Shown: piece after piece, positions 16,601-25,294 of the stretch
Numbering within the stretch: position 1 is the stretch's first letter
Layout: every line of letters starts with the position of its first letter
Assembly (NCBI RefSeq): GCF_900109645.1
Contig: NZ_FOBG01000001.1
Location: forward strand, 2,772,262-2,836,261
DNA: 64,000 nt
Direction: 5' to 3'
Origin: Duganella sp. CF402
Lineage (GTDB): Bacteria; Pseudomonadota; Gammaproteobacteria; Burkholderiales; Burkholderiaceae_D
Notes under the pieces: generated by a model
The model's input: only the letters and a program-made list of their open reading frames with translations
Database searches by the model: none
What the model was told of the DNA's origin: nothing
Translations under genes and position numbers: made by a program

Positions 16601-17704
16601 CACGGTCAGCGAAGTCTCGGCCACGTTGGTGGACAGGACGATGCGGCGCGCATTGGTCAGCTTGAACACGCGCTCCTGCTCCTCGGCCGACAGGCGGGCG
16701 AACAGCGGCAGGATTTCCACATGCGGCGGATGGTGCTTGCGCAGCGCCTCGGCGGCGTCGCGGATCTCGCGCTCGCCCGGCAGGAACACCAGGATGTCGC
16801 CGGAGCCGATGCGCGCCAGTTCGTCGACGCTGTCGACCACCGCGTCCATCAGGTCACGCTTGTCGCGGGCGGCGGCGGTGCGGGCGCCCTTGCCTTCGGC
16901 GTTGGCGATGGCGGCGGCGTTGGCGCCGGCCGGCACGTCGCTCTCGATCGGGCGGTAGCGCACTTCCACCTTGTACAGGCGGCCCGAGACCTCGATCACC
17001 GGCGCCGGCTTCTCCGGCGTGCCAAAGTGGCGCGCGAAGCGGTCGGCGTCGATGGTGGCCGAGGTGATGATGATCTTCAGGTCCGGGCGGCGCGGCAGCA
17101 GCTGCTTCAGGTAGCCGAGCAGGAAGTCGATGTTCAGGCTGCGCTCGTGCGCCTCGTCGATGATGATGGTGTCGTAGGCCTTGAGCAGCGGGTCGCTCTG
17201 GGTTTCGGTCAGCAGGATACCGTCGGTCATCAGCTTGACCGAGGCGCCTTTTTGCAGCGTGTCGGCAAAGCGCACCTTGAAGCCCACGTGCTCGCCCAGC
17301 GGCGAGCCCAGTTCCACGGCGATGCGCTTGGCGGTCGAGGAAGCGGCGATGCGGCGCGGCTGGGTGTGGCCGATCAGGCCTTTCTGGCCGCGTCCCAGTT
17401 CCAGGCAAATCTTCGGCAACTGGGTGGTCTTGCCGGAACCGGTTTCACCCGAGACGATGATGACCTGATTATTTCGCAACGCTTCGGCGATCTCGTGGCG
17501 ACGGCCGGAGACCGGCAGGTCTTCCGGGAAGGTAATCGGCGGCAGCGGATTACGGAAATTGCGCTCGGCCTCGCGCGCAGCTTGTTCCTCCGGCGTCAGG
17601 CGCGGCTTGGGCTCACGGCGCGGCCCGCGCCCTTGCGGAGGGCGATTGGCAGCGGTTTGAGGGCTGGAAGACGGTTTTTGTGGCTTGTTGCTGGCTTCTG
17701 ACAT
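13655..17704 (-). CDS. hrpA: ATP-dependent RNA helicase HrpA
   Basis: DEAH-box helicase of 1349 aa, a usual length for HrpA, implicated in ribosome and mRNA processing. The N-terminus is basic and low-complexity (residues 1-50). Walker A is GETGSGKT (86-93), followed by DEAH in IIIDEAHERSLN and SAT (IITSATID). Motif VI (QRAGRCGR) is followed by HA2 and OB-fold regions and a long C-terminal HrpA domain. A low-complexity insert with the heptad VAPAKAG/VAPTKST/VVPAKSN lies at DNA 14544-14621 and looks like a repeat inserted in frame. The gene stands alone, divergent from argA. Confidence 0.95.
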   Translation of the reverse strand: MSEASNKPQKPSSSPQTAANRPPQGRGPRREPKPRLTPEEQAAREAERNFRNPLPPITFPEDLPVSGRRHEIAEALRNNQVIIVSGETGSGKTTQLPKICLELGRGQKGLIGHTQPRRIAASSTAKRIAVELGSPLGEHVGFKVRFADTLQKGASVKLMTDGILLTETQSDPLLKAYDTIIIDEAHERSLNIDFLLGYLKQLLPRRPDLKIIITSATIDADRFARHFGTPEKPAPVIEVSGRLYKVEVRYRPIESDVPAGANAAAIANAEGKGARTAAARDKRDLMDAVVDSVDELARIGSGDILVFLPGEREIRDAAEALRKHHPPHVEILPLFARLSAEEQERVFKLTNARRIVLSTNVAETSLTVPGIRYVVDAGLARVKRYSYRNKVEQLQIEPIAQSAANQRAGRCGRVADGVCIRLYDEQDFNLRPKFTEPEILRSSLASVILRMKTLHLADVETFPFIEPPLARAIADGYQLLQELGAVDEYNQITPLGKKLAKLPLDPRVGRMILAALDNVCLNEVLIIASALSVQDPRDRPLEHQQAADEAHKKFADEKSEFLSYIKIWKWFENAIEHKKTNRQLQDNCRTNFLSQLRLREWRDVHSQLLTIVKEQGWRLNETPATYENLHMALLTGLLGNVGFKQEDDPGFLGARGIKFNIWPGSYLSKKPGKWVMAAELVDTTRLYARCIAQIQPEWLEKVGGHLLKKSWGEPRWEKRSAQVTASERATLYGLVVYSQRRINYGLFNPAEAREIFIRDALVGGDYETRAPFFAHNHKLVKEIENLEHKSRRQDVLVDDELIAAFYDKLIPADVVNGAGFEKWHKDVTAKEPKLLFLNRDELMRHEAAGVTTDLFPKKMNAAGLELALTYHFEPGSVRDGVTLAVPLYALNQLSRERCEWLVPGMLKEKVHLLLKSLPQKLRRHCVPLPEYAAKFCERVEEAHAFGRGELIDAIIADIRKQITITPLTTDFKPETLPAHHFMNFKVIDEHGRQLDMGRNLATLQAEYGTQARESFQKMAEASGPQSTVAARAVVPAKSNVAPTKSTVAPAKAGAHAEVAPPATNNITLTNLTSWTFGELPELLEIAQGKLTLIGFPALVDKGTHCDLEVFDDPTVAARTHRVGLRRLFALQMKDQIKFIEKSIPNLQQMGMQFMSMGTQEELREQIINKALDIACLQDPLPIDAASFAKRKDEGKSRLVLLVNEIARLLSQVLTEFHGLPKRLQGLSQQAAQDMQQQLQGLVHKRFLQENEYSQLAHFPRYLKAMNVRIEKLRGDPARDTKLMSEWQQAAAAWQRANRDKSAGKNTDPKMVEFRWMLEELRVSLFAQELRTPMPVSAKRLLKVWESMQR
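14544..14621. repeat. In-frame palindrome and three 21-bp tandem repeats inside hrpA
   Basis: A perfect hairpin GCACCGGC-CTTC-GCCGGTGC (14544-14563) runs into three imperfect 21-bp units at 14559-14579, 14580-14600 and 14601-14621 (GGAGCGACGTTGCTCTTGGCC type). In the protein they give three heptads of the form VxPxKxx. The unit resembles intergenic REP-like palindromes, so it may be a captured repeat. Confidence 0.65.
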
Positions 17705-17747
17705 TGTTTTTTACAAAGGTATTTGGCGCGGACGTCGCGCCCCGAAT

Positions 17748-17753
17748 TATAAT
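17748..17753 (+). promoter_or_regulatory. Possible -10 element of argA
   Basis: A perfect TATAAT lies so close to the argA start that transcription would begin at about 17760-17761, that is at the ATG itself. The best -35 candidate (TTGGCG, 17723) has a long 19-base spacer, so the call is weak. Confidence 0.3.
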
Positions 17754-17760
17754 GCGGCTA

Positions 17761-19071
17761 ATGGAAAACCCTACCCAATTCGTCCAATGGCTGCGCTCCG
17801 TCGCGCCCTACATCCACGCTTTCCGCGGCAAGACCTTCGTGGTCGCCTTCCCCGGCGAACTGGTGGCCGCCGGCGCCTTGCCGGTGCTGGCCCACGATTT
17901 GTCGCTGCTGCACGCGCTCGATATCAACGTCACCGTGATCTACGGCTCGCGCCCGCAGGTGGCCGAACAACTGGCCCTGCGTAACGTCGAAGGCCGCTTC
18001 CACAACGGCCTGCGCATCACCGACACCGCCGCGATGGAATGCGCCAAGGAAGCGGCCGGCGAACTGCGGCTCGACATCGAGGCCGCGTTCAGCCAGGGCT
18101 TGCCGAACACGCCGATGTCGAACGCGGCAATCCGTATCATTTCCGGCAACTTCATCACCGCCAAGCCGCTCGGCGTGATCGACGGCGTCGACCTCGAGCT
18201 GACCGGCGTCACCCGCAAGGTCGACGCCGAGACCATCCACTCGATCCTCGGCTCGGACGGCCTGGTGCTGCTGTCGCCGCTGGGCTTCTCGCCGACCGGC
18301 GAGGCGTTCAACCTGACGATGGAAGACGTGGCCTGCTCGACCGCCATCGCGCTGCACGCCGACAAGCTGATCTTCATCACCGAAACGCCGTTGATGACCG
18401 ACGCTGCCGGCGCCGAAATCCGCGAACTGTCCTCGCACCAGGCCGAAGCCGTGCTGCAGGCCGGCTTCCTGCCCGACGCCACCGCGTTCTATCTCAAGCA
18501 CTGCATCAAGGCCTGCGACAACGGCGTCGAGCGCTCGCACATCGTCTCGTTCGACATGGACGGCTCGGCGCTGCTGGAACTGTTCACCCACGACGGCGTG
18601 GGCACCATGATCTCGCACGAGAACCTCGAATCGCTGCGCACCGCCACCATTGAAGACGTGGGCGGCATCATCAAGCTGATCGAACCGCTGGAGGCGGACG
18701 GCACGCTGGTCAAGCGCGGGCGCGAGCTGATCGAGCGTGAAATCGAGATGTTCTCGGTGATCGAGCACGATGGCGTGATCTTCGGCTGCGCCGCGCTGTA
18801 CCCGTTCCCGGAGCAGAAAATGGCCGAAATGGCGTGCCTGACCGTCAACCCGGAAGTGCAAGGCCAGGGCGACGGCGACCGCATCCTCAAGCACATGGAA
18901 AACCGGGCGCGCGCGCTGGGCGTGCAAAAGCTGTTCGTGCTGACCACCCGCACCGCGCACTGGTTCATCAAGCGCGGCTTCGCGCCGGCCACCGTGGACG
19001 CCCTGCCGAAGGACCGTCAGCGCATGTACAACTGGCAGCGCAAATCCCAGGTTCTGATTAAGACCTTATAA
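17761..19071 (+). CDS. argA: N-acetylglutamate synthase ArgA
   Basis: First step of arginine biosynthesis: acetyl-CoA plus glutamate gives N-acetylglutamate. 436 aa. An amino-acid-kinase-like N-domain (about 1-290, with [13 protein letters not shown] and SPTGEAFNL) is fused to a C-terminal GNAT acetyltransferase domain (about 295-430, with [19 protein letters not shown] as the acetyl-CoA loop). This is the classical ArgA architecture. The start at 17761 ([12 protein letters not shown]) is favoured; an ATG nine bases upstream overlaps a TATAAT box. No Shine-Dalgarno sequence is visible. Confidence 0.94.
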   Translation: MENPTQFVQWLRSVAPYIHAFRGKTFVVAFPGELVAAGALPVLAHDLSLLHALDINVTVIYGSRPQVAEQLALRNVEGRFHNGLRITDTAAMECAKEAAGELRLDIEAAFSQGLPNTPMSNAAIRIISGNFITAKPLGVIDGVDLELTGVTRKVDAETIHSILGSDGLVLLSPLGFSPTGEAFNLTMEDVACSTAIALHADKLIFITETPLMTDAAGAEIRELSSHQAEAVLQAGFLPDATAFYLKHCIKACDNGVERSHIVSFDMDGSALLELFTHDGVGTMISHENLESLRTATIEDVGGIIKLIEPLEADGTLVKRGRELIEREIEMFSVIEHDGVIFGCAALYPFPEQKMAEMACLTVNPEVQGQGDGDRILKHMENRARALGVQKLFVLTTRTAHWFIKRGFAPATVDALPKDRQRMYNWQRKSQVLIKTL

Positions 19072-19105
19072 TCTCGTTTTTAGATTCGCTTTAGGAGCAA
19101 CCCAC

Positions 19106-19378
19106 ATGGCCCGCACCGTTCAATGCATTAAACTCAACAAGGAAGCCGAGGGCTTGGACTTCCCGCCGTATCCGGGTGAACTGGGTAAGAAGATTTACGA
19201 GCAGGTATCGAAGGAAGCGTGGGCGGCATGGCTCAAGCACCAGACCATGCTGGTCAACGAAAACCGCCTGAACCTGGCCGACCAGCGTGCCCGCAAATAC
19301 CTGGCCACGCAGATGGAAAAACACTTCTTCGGCGACGGCGCCGATGCGGCGCAGGGTTACGTGCCGCCAGCGGAGTAA
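19106..19378 (+). CDS. YggX-type oxidative-damage protection / Fe(II)-trafficking protein
   Basis: Small cytoplasmic protein of 90 aa. The family protects iron-sulfur clusters and has been proposed to handle Fe(II). It begins [19 protein letters not shown] with the conserved Cys7 and the typical [13 protein letters not shown] and [16 protein letters not shown] blocks. AGGAG lies eight bases before the ATG. It follows argA by 34 bases and ends directly before a REP-like palindrome. Confidence 0.93.
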   Translation: MARTVQCIKLNKEAEGLDFPPYPGELGKKIYEQVSKEAWAAWLKHQTMLVNENRLNLADQRARKYLATQMEKHFFGDGADAAQGYVPPAE

Positions 19379-19436
19379 CGTCGTCATTCCGGCGCAGGCC
19401 GGAATCCAATTGGGTCCCGGCCTGCGCCGGGACGAC
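19379..19436. repeat. REP-like palindrome (CCGGCGCAGGCCGG type)
   Basis: Two GC-rich arms CCGGCGCAGGCCGG and CCGGCCTGCGCCGG face each other around a central CAATTGGG and are bordered by GTCGTC/GACGAC. The element fills the gap between the convergent yggX-like and rpiA genes and can form a strong hairpin on either strand. A second copy lies at 30709-30764. Confidence 0.8.
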
Positions 19437-19439
19437 ATA

Positions 19440-20117
19440 TCAGAACTTCAGCGTCTTCACGCCTTCCGCAGTCCCCAGCAGGCAGACATTGGCGCCGCGC
19501 GCGGCAAACAAGCCCACCGCAATCACACCGACGATCTGGTTGATCTTCTCTTCCAACGCCTTCGGCTCGGTAATCGACAGCCCCGCCACATCCAGCAGAT
19601 AGCCGCCGTTATCGGTCACAAACGCCTCGTCCGTACCCGGCTTCAAACGCAGCTTCGGCGTGCCGCCCAGCTTGACCAGCTCACGCGCCACCGAGGCGCG
19701 CGCCATCGGAATCACTTCCACCGGCAGCGGGAACTTGCCCATCACGTCCACCAGCTTCGAACCATCGGCGATGCAGACGAACTGCTTGGCCACCGAGGCC
19801 ACGATCTTCTCGCGCGTCAGCGCCGCGCCGCCGCCCTTGATCATGGCGCCGGAGTTATCGATTTCGTCGGCGCCGTCGATGTACACCGCCATTTCCGCCA
19901 CGTCGTTCAAGTCGAACACTTCGATGCCGTGACCGCGCAGGCGGGCCGCAGTCGCTTCCGACGACGCCACGGTGCCCTTGATCTTGTGCTTGATCTTGGC
20001 CAGTTCGTCGATGAAGAAATTGGCGGTGGAGCCGGTGCCGACGCCGATGATCTGGTTTTCCACCACATAGGCAATGGCTTCACGGGCTACGGCTTGTTTC
20101 AGTTCGTCTTGGGTCAT
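19440..20117 (-). CDS. rpiA: Ribose-5-phosphate isomerase A
   Basis: Interconverts ribose-5-phosphate and ribulose-5-phosphate in the pentose phosphate pathway. 225 aa, the normal length. The start [18 protein letters not shown] and the segments [16 protein letters not shown] (phosphate-binding loop), [26 protein letters not shown] (catalytic Asp and Glu) and [19 protein letters not shown] are all diagnostic. A single gene, convergent with the yggX-like gene. Confidence 0.96.
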   Translation of the reverse strand: MTQDELKQAVAREAIAYVVENQIIGVGTGSTANFFIDELAKIKHKIKGTVASSEATAARLRGHGIEVFDLNDVAEMAVYIDGADEIDNSGAMIKGGGAALTREKIVASVAKQFVCIADGSKLVDVMGKFPLPVEVIPMARASVARELVKLGGTPKLRLKPGTDEAFVTDNGGYLLDVAGLSITEPKALEEKINQIVGVIAVGLFAARGANVCLLGTAEGVKTLKF

Positions 20118-20296
20118 GATAAATCTATAAGAGATGGGAAAATCGGGAATGGCGCTATTTTACCACCGCGCTTTTTGCTCAAAAATTGCGCTGAGACAAC
20201 ACGGGCAACATTGCGGTGTAGCAGACTTGCACAAGCTGGTCTCCAAGCGGGCCGGATATGCGAGAATGACCACAAGACCATCGCCGGGGATAAGAC

Positions 20297-20668
20297 ATGA
20301 CAACTACCAAAACAGTCTTGATTGTCGATGACAGCCGCGTCTCGCGCATGATGGCGCGGCAGTACATCGCCGGCCTGCGCGCCGACTGGATCGTCGAGGA
20401 GGCCGGCACCGGCGAGGAATCGCTGGTCAAGGCGCGCCACGTGGCGCCGGACCTGATCCTGATGGACGTCAACATGCCCGGCATGGGCGGCATCGCCGCC
20501 GCCGAACAGCTGCGCCAGGAATTCCCCAGCGTGCCGATCTCGCTGCTGACGGCCAACGTGCAAACGGCCACCCGCGAACGCGCCAGCGCGATGGGCATCG
20601 GCTTTGTCGAGAAGCCGATCACCGAGGCGCGCATCGCCCAGCTGCTGGCCACGCTGGAAGCGGCGTAA
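20297..20668 (+). CDS. CheY-like single-domain response regulator
   Basis: Receiver domain only, 123 aa. It has the acidic pair Asp11/Asp12, phospho-acceptor Asp57 (LILMDVNMPG), the conserved Thr in LLTAN and the Lys in FVEKPITE. There is no output domain, so it must act by protein contact. The next gene, a CheC-like phosphatase, starts two bases after its stop and a GGDEF protein follows, which suggests that all three form one signalling module. Confidence 0.93.
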   Translation: MTTTKTVLIVDDSRVSRMMARQYIAGLRADWIVEEAGTGEESLVKARHVAPDLILMDVNMPGMGGIAAAEQLRQEFPSVPISLLTANVQTATRERASAMGIGFVEKPITEARIAQLLATLEAA

Positions 20669-20670
20669 CC

Positions 20671-21297
20671 ATGTTCAACCTGAGCGAACTGGAAAACGAC
20701 GCCCTGATCGAGATCTTCAACATCGGCGTGGGCCAGGCGGCGGCCTCGATGAGCGCCATCGTCAATGAGGCGGTGCGCATGTCGGTGCCCTCGATCAGCT
20801 TCATCCCGCGCGCCGAGGCGGCGCGCCTGCTGGGCCAGAGCGACGGCGCGCCCGAGCGCATCTGCGGCGTCAGCCAGCACTTCGACGGCGCCTTCGAGAC
20901 CGAGGCCATCCTCATGTTCCCGGAAGACAAAAGCCTGGAAATCGTGCGCCTGATGGTGGGCGAAGCGGTGCCGCTCAAGGAGCTGACCGACATGGAGCAG
21001 GAGGCCATGTGCGAGATCGGCAACATCATGCTCAACTCCTGCGTCGGCACGCTGGCCAATATCTTCCAGCGCGAGCTGCAAGGCTCGCTGCCGCAGTACC
21101 ACGTCGGCACCAGCGACGAAATCCTCACCGCCACCGGCAGCGCGGCCGGCAGCGTGGTGCTGATGCTGCACATCGACTTCCTGCTCGAGAAGCACCAGAT
21201 CCACGGCTACGTCGCCTTCGTGCTGGACCTGTCGGCGCTGCACGACTTGAAAGAGCAGATCAACCTCTACATCGCGCGCGCGATGGGCCAGGGGTGA
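20671..21297 (+). CDS. CheC-family phosphatase
   Basis: Chemotaxis-type CheY-phosphate phosphatase of 208 aa. Both CheC active-site helices are present: NDALIEIFNIGVGQAAASMS near residue 10 and EQEAMCEIGNIMLNSCVGTL near residue 110, each with the E-x2-N pair. It is translated immediately after the CheY-like regulator, its likely substrate. No CheD or CheA lies nearby, so it probably serves a dedicated receiver protein instead of the flagellar motor pathway. Confidence 0.88.
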   Translation: MFNLSELENDALIEIFNIGVGQAAASMSAIVNEAVRMSVPSISFIPRAEAARLLGQSDGAPERICGVSQHFDGAFETEAILMFPEDKSLEIVRLMVGEAVPLKELTDMEQEAMCEIGNIMLNSCVGTLANIFQRELQGSLPQYHVGTSDEILTATGSAAGSVVLMLHIDFLLEKHQIHGYVAFVLDLSALHDLKEQINLYIARAMGQG

Positions 21298-21304
21298 GGC
21301 AGCC

Positions 21305-22237
21305 ATGACGCCGCAGCGCCTGCCCCTGCTGGAGAGCGTGTTCTGCGCGGTGAGCCTGGGCGCCATTGTGCTCGATCAAGAGCGCCGCATCGTGCTGTGG
21401 AATGCCTGGATGGTGCGCCATTCGGGGCTGGCGCACGAGCAGGTGCTGGGGCACGACTTGTTCGAGATCTGCCACGGCCTGCGCGGCGGGCGGGTGGACG
21501 CGGCGATCCAGCATGCGCTGCACAACAACTTCCCGTCGCTGCTGTCGCAGACCCTGAACAAGGCGCCGTTCGCGCTGTACGCGCGCGGCGAACGCATCCA
21601 GCAGGCGCTGGAAGTGACGCCGATCGCGGTGGACGGCGCGGCGCGCCACTGCCTGATCCAGATCAGCGATGTCAGCATCGCGGTGGGCCGCGAAAAGCTG
21701 CTGCGCGAGCAGGCGATGGTGCTGCGCTCGCAGACCTTCTCGGACGGCCTGACCGGCATCGCCAACCGCCGCCACTTCGACGTGGCGATGGAAAAGGAAC
21801 ACCGGCGCGCCAAGCGCAGCAGCACGCCGCTGACGCTGCTGATGATCGACATCGACCACTTCAAGGCCTACAACGACCATTACGGCCACCAGAAAGGCGA
21901 CCAGTGCCTGATCCAGGTGGCGGCCGCGCTGGCGGGCATGCTGAAGCGGCCGTGCGACCTGATGGCGCGCTACGGCGGCGAGGAATTCGCCATGATCCTG
22001 CCCGAGACCGACGTCGAGCAGGCGATGCTGATGGCCGATGCGATCCGCGCGCGGGCGCAGGAGCTGGCGATCCCGCATGAGCGCAGCAGCGACGCCTCGC
22101 AGCTGGTGACGGTCAGCATCGGCATCGCCACCCAGAAGGCCGACGCGCCGGTGGAGATCGAAGCGCTGATCGGCAGCGCCGACCGCGCGCTGTACCAGGC
22201 CAAGCGCGGCGGCCGCAATCGCATCGCCACCGTGTAA
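21305..22237 (+). CDS. PAS-GGDEF diguanylate cyclase
   Basis: Third gene of the CheY/CheC cassette, seven bases after CheC. 310 aa and soluble. An N-terminal PAS domain (about residues 10-125, LGAIVLDQERRIVLWNAWM) is joined by a helix to a GGDEF domain (about 140-305). The active motif is GGEEF at 224-228, a functional variant, with an RPCD I-site five residues before it. It should make cyclic di-GMP with product inhibition. The receiver/CheC pair may tune it. Confidence 0.92.
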   Translation: MTPQRLPLLESVFCAVSLGAIVLDQERRIVLWNAWMVRHSGLAHEQVLGHDLFEICHGLRGGRVDAAIQHALHNNFPSLLSQTLNKAPFALYARGERIQQALEVTPIAVDGAARHCLIQISDVSIAVGREKLLREQAMVLRSQTFSDGLTGIANRRHFDVAMEKEHRRAKRSSTPLTLLMIDIDHFKAYNDHYGHQKGDQCLIQVAAALAGMLKRPCDLMARYGGEEFAMILPETDVEQAMLMADAIRARAQELAIPHERSSDASQLVTVSIGIATQKADAPVEIEALIGSADRALYQAKRGGRNRIATV

Positions 22238-22246
22238 CGTCCCGCC

Positions 22247-23092
22247 TCAATTCCAGATCCGGTAAATCCAGTAGCGCTCATCGGTGGAGGCCAGCACGCG
22301 CGCCAGTTCGCCGGGCGTGTGGCCGGTGATTTCGCGCGCCTCGCGGCACAGGTGCGCCTGATCCGCGTAGCCGCCGCGCGCCGCGATATCGGACCACACC
22401 GGCTTGCCGTTCATGAATTCCTCGCGCGCCTCGAAGAAGGACAACTCGGCGCGCTGCAAGCGCAATAGCTTGCGCAGCGGCTGCCCTGCCCTGGCCTTGA
22501 TGCGGCGCTCGATATTGCGCACGCCGCGTCCCAGCGCGGTATCGGCCGCCTGCGCCGCCATGTGGCGCACCCAGTCGCCGGCCACCGCGGTGGCGCTGGC
22601 GCCGCCGGGACGGGCGGCCTGCCAGCGCGGTTCGAGGAAGGCTTCAACCAGCGCCACGCCCTCGCGCGGCGCGGCCAGCACCGCATCGCTCAGGGCCAGC
22701 CACTCCGGCCCCAGCGCCTGCTCGACCGGCGCCCAGCGGTCCACCCACTGCGACACATCAAGGCCGAACATGGCGTGCAGCACCTGCGGATAGAACATCA
22801 CCATCAGCACCCGCACCGGTCCCGGATTGTAGGTCACGATGGGCCGCGTTTGCGGGCCGCAGAACACCACGCGGATGCGCTCCTGCGGCGCGTTGGCCGG
22901 CTCCACCACTTCGGCCTCGCCGTCGATGTAGTAGGTAATCGAACAGTGCGGCGTGGCGGGGAAATGGTTGTAGCGGTCCTGCGCCTCGGCCAGCGGCGCT
23001 TCGAGCGTGCTGCGCTCGATGTAGGCGCGCACGCAGGACGCCAGCGACTTGCGCGGGAAGATCAGGCGGGTGCTCAGTTGGGCGGGATTCAT
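22247..23092 (-). CDS. AraC-family transcriptional regulator
   Basis: 281 aa. The N-terminal sensory domain (about 1-150) is of the DUF6597 type seen in AraC-like activators. The C-terminal AraC helix-turn-helix domain is at about 180-270 (LRRAELSFFEAREEF, WSDIAARGGYADQAHLCREAREITGHTPGEL). It is divergent from the cytochrome P450 gene with 90 bases between starts, so the P450 is the obvious candidate target. The ligand is unknown. Confidence 0.88.
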   Translation of the reverse strand: MNPAQLSTRLIFPRKSLASCVRAYIERSTLEAPLAEAQDRYNHFPATPHCSITYYIDGEAEVVEPANAPQERIRVVFCGPQTRPIVTYNPGPVRVLMVMFYPQVLHAMFGLDVSQWVDRWAPVEQALGPEWLALSDAVLAAPREGVALVEAFLEPRWQAARPGGASATAVAGDWVRHMAAQAADTALGRGVRNIERRIKARAGQPLRKLLRLQRAELSFFEAREEFMNGKPVWSDIAARGGYADQAHLCREAREITGHTPGELARVLASTDERYWIYRIWN

Positions 23093-23182
23093 GTCAAATA
23101 GTTTATACCATGTCGGAATCGTTCAATACGCGCACCGCTGGACGGGCGCACACTAAGGCATCGTCAACAGAGGAAGCCCGAC

Positions 23183-24619
23183 ATGCAGACCGCACTGACC
23201 GCTGAACTTCGCCACATGAACGACCTGCCCGGACCGCGTCCGTGGCCGCTGGCCGGCAACTTGCCGCAGATGCGGCCATTGCGCATTCATCAGGATGTGG
23301 AGGCGTGGAGCAAGCAATACGGCCCGCTGTTTACGATCCGCTTCGGCCGCGCGCCGATCCTGGTGGTGTCCAGCCATGAACTGGTGAGCGCGGTGCTGCG
23401 CGACCGGCCCGACGGCTTCCGCCGGCCCTCGATTACCGCCCATATCTCCGATGAGATGGGCGGCCTGCCCGGCGTGTTCCTGGCCGAAGGCGCGGCGTGG
23501 CGCGACCAGCGGCGCATGGTGATGGCGGCGCTGGCGCCGCATGCGGTGAAAGCTTACTTTCCGTCGCTGGTGTCGGTGGCGCAGCGCCTGCAACGGCGCT
23601 GGCGGCAGGCCGCGCGCGACGGCGCCGTCATCGACCTGGCCGAGGATTTGAAGCGCTACAGCGTAGACGTCATCGCCGGGCTGGCGTTTGGCACCGAGGT
23701 CAATACCATCGACGGCGGCGAGGATGTGATCCAGCGCCATATGGACGTGGTGCTGCCGGCGGTGGCGCGGCGCTCGATCGCGCTGTTCCCGTACTGGCGC
23801 TATCTGAAGCTGCCGCAGGACCGGCAGCTGGACGCCAGCCTGCTGGCGTTGCGCAAGGCGGTGGATGACCTGATCGCTGCGGCGCGCGCGCGGCTGGCGG
23901 CGCAACCGCAGCGGCGCCAGCGTCCGGCCAACCTGCTCGAAGCGATGATCTGCGCGGCCGAGGAAGGCGGCAGCGGCGTCGATGACGTGGCGGTGGCGGG
24001 CAACGTCACCACCATGCTGCTGGCAGGCGAGGACACCACCAGCAATTCACTGGCATGGATGCTGTATCTGCTGCAGCGGAATCCCTCGGCGATGCAAAAG
24101 GCGCGCGAGGAGGTGCTGCGCGTGGCGCCGGACCCGGATGCGTTCAGCATCGAGCAGATGGATGCGCTGGACTATCTCGACGCCTGCGCGCAGGAAGCCA
24201 TGCGCCTCAAGCCGGTGGCGCCGTTCATTCCGCTGGAAGCCCTGCGCGACAGTGTGGTGGGCGACGTGCAGGTGCCGAAAGGCGGCTTGCTGTGGTGCGT
24301 GATGCGCAACGACAGCGTGTCGGACGCGCACGTTCCCAACGCCGCCGACTTCCGCCCGGAACGCTGGCTGCAACAAGGCGAGCAAAGCATCAACAAGCAC
24401 GTCTCCATGCCGTTCGGCGCCGGCGTGCGCACCTGTCCCGGCAGATATCTGGCCTTGCTGGAAATCAAACTGGCCAGCGCCATGCTGCTCTCCAGCTTCG
24501 GCATTCAGTCCATCGACACCGCCACCGGCGCCGCTCCGGAAGAACTCATGGGCTTCACCATGTCACCGATAGGATTGCAGATGCGCCTTGAAGCCGACCA
24601 CGCCGGGCTCCAGATCTGA
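23183..24619 (+). CDS. Cytochrome P450
   Basis: Haem mono-oxygenase of 478 aa. It begins DLPGPRPWPLAGNL (Pro-rich hinge, as in class II-like P450s, but no membrane anchor). The I-helix motif is AGEDTTSNSL, the ExxR motif EAMRLK, and the haem-binding loop FGAGVRTCPG with proximal Cys418. AGAGGAAG precedes the ATG. No ferredoxin or reductase is adjacent, so electron partners must be elsewhere. The substrate is unknown. The 3' end overlaps the convergent oxidoreductase gene by 57 bases. Confidence 0.94.
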   Translation: MQTALTAELRHMNDLPGPRPWPLAGNLPQMRPLRIHQDVEAWSKQYGPLFTIRFGRAPILVVSSHELVSAVLRDRPDGFRRPSITAHISDEMGGLPGVFLAEGAAWRDQRRMVMAALAPHAVKAYFPSLVSVAQRLQRRWRQAARDGAVIDLAEDLKRYSVDVIAGLAFGTEVNTIDGGEDVIQRHMDVVLPAVARRSIALFPYWRYLKLPQDRQLDASLLALRKAVDDLIAAARARLAAQPQRRQRPANLLEAMICAAEEGGSGVDDVAVAGNVTTMLLAGEDTTSNSLAWMLYLLQRNPSAMQKAREEVLRVAPDPDAFSIEQMDALDYLDACAQEAMRLKPVAPFIPLEALRDSVVGDVQVPKGGLLWCVMRNDSVSDAHVPNAADFRPERWLQQGEQSINKHVSMPFGAGVRTCPGRYLALLEIKLASAMLLSSFGIQSIDTATGAAPEELMGFTMSPIGLQMRLEADHAGLQI

Positions 24620-25294
24620 CTTCAGCGTCATCGCCGGAATGTCGTAGTCGCCGTGGTTCTGGCGGCGGTACGGAATCGGCGGCGTGGCCGCCAGCGTGTC
24701 GAGCCGGTGTTCCAACGCTTTGCTCAAAGCCGCAAAACGATCCTGGTCCATGCTGCCGGCGCGGTAGACCAGGAACGGCGGCAACACGTCCATGCCCGGA
24801 TAGAACAGCATCCCGTGATGGATAGGGAACAGCAGATCCTCCACCGCGCCGTTGATGCCGCGCGGGGCGTAGTGTGACTCCCAGCCGCCGGTGGTCACCA
24901 TCAGCATGGCGCGCTTGCCAGCCAGCGAGCCTTCGCCATAGCGGTCGCCCCAGCGCTTGTCGGAGTGCTCGCCGATGCCGTAGCCGAAGCCCAGCGTGTA
25001 CACGCGGTCGAACCAGCCCTTCATGATGGCGGGCATGGAGAACCACCACAACGGGAACTGGAAAATCACCGTATCGGCCCAGCGCAGCTTTTCCTGCTCG
25101 CGCAGGACATCGGCGCGGTGATGTTCGCGTTCCGGGATTTCGCTGGCGGCCAGCGTGGCGTTCCACTCCATCGCATACAGGTCGGACACTTGCACCGAGT
25201 GGCCGGCGGCCTCCAGATGCTGCACGGCGTGGTTTTTCAGCGCGGCGTTCAGCGAGTTGCGATCGGGGTGGGCATAGACAATCAAGACGTTCAT
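24563..25294 (-). CDS. NAD(P)H dehydrogenase (quinone), flavodoxin-like fold
   Basis: Soluble FAD/FMN oxidoreductase of 243 aa of the NQO1/MdaB family. It begins MNVLIVYAHPDRNSLNAAL and contains VIFQFPLWWFSMPAIMKGW and TTGGWESHYAPRGING, typical flavin and active-site segments. The start at 25294 has GGAG seven bases upstream; the open frame further upstream has no support. Divergent to it lies a LysR regulator (78-base gap), which probably controls it, perhaps in response to quinones or electrophiles. Confidence 0.9.
   Translation of the reverse strand: MNVLIVYAHPDRNSLNAALKNHAVQHLEAAGHSVQVSDLYAMEWNATLAASEIPEREHHRADVLREQEKLRWADTVIFQFPLWWFSMPAIMKGWFDRVYTLGFGYGIGEHSDKRWGDRYGEGSLAGKRAMLMVTTGGWESHYAPRGINGAVEDLLFPIHHGMLFYPGMDVLPPFLVYRAGSMDQDRFAALSKALEHRLDTLAATPPIPYRRQNHGDYDIPAMTLKSDLEPGVVGFKAHLQSYR

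Noticed and set aside
13604..17701. 1365-codon open frame on the plus strand opposite hrpA
   Set aside because: The minus-strand HrpA has all helicase motifs. The opposite frame is a GC-rich shadow with Arg/Gln/His-rich, low-complexity sequence and no domain.
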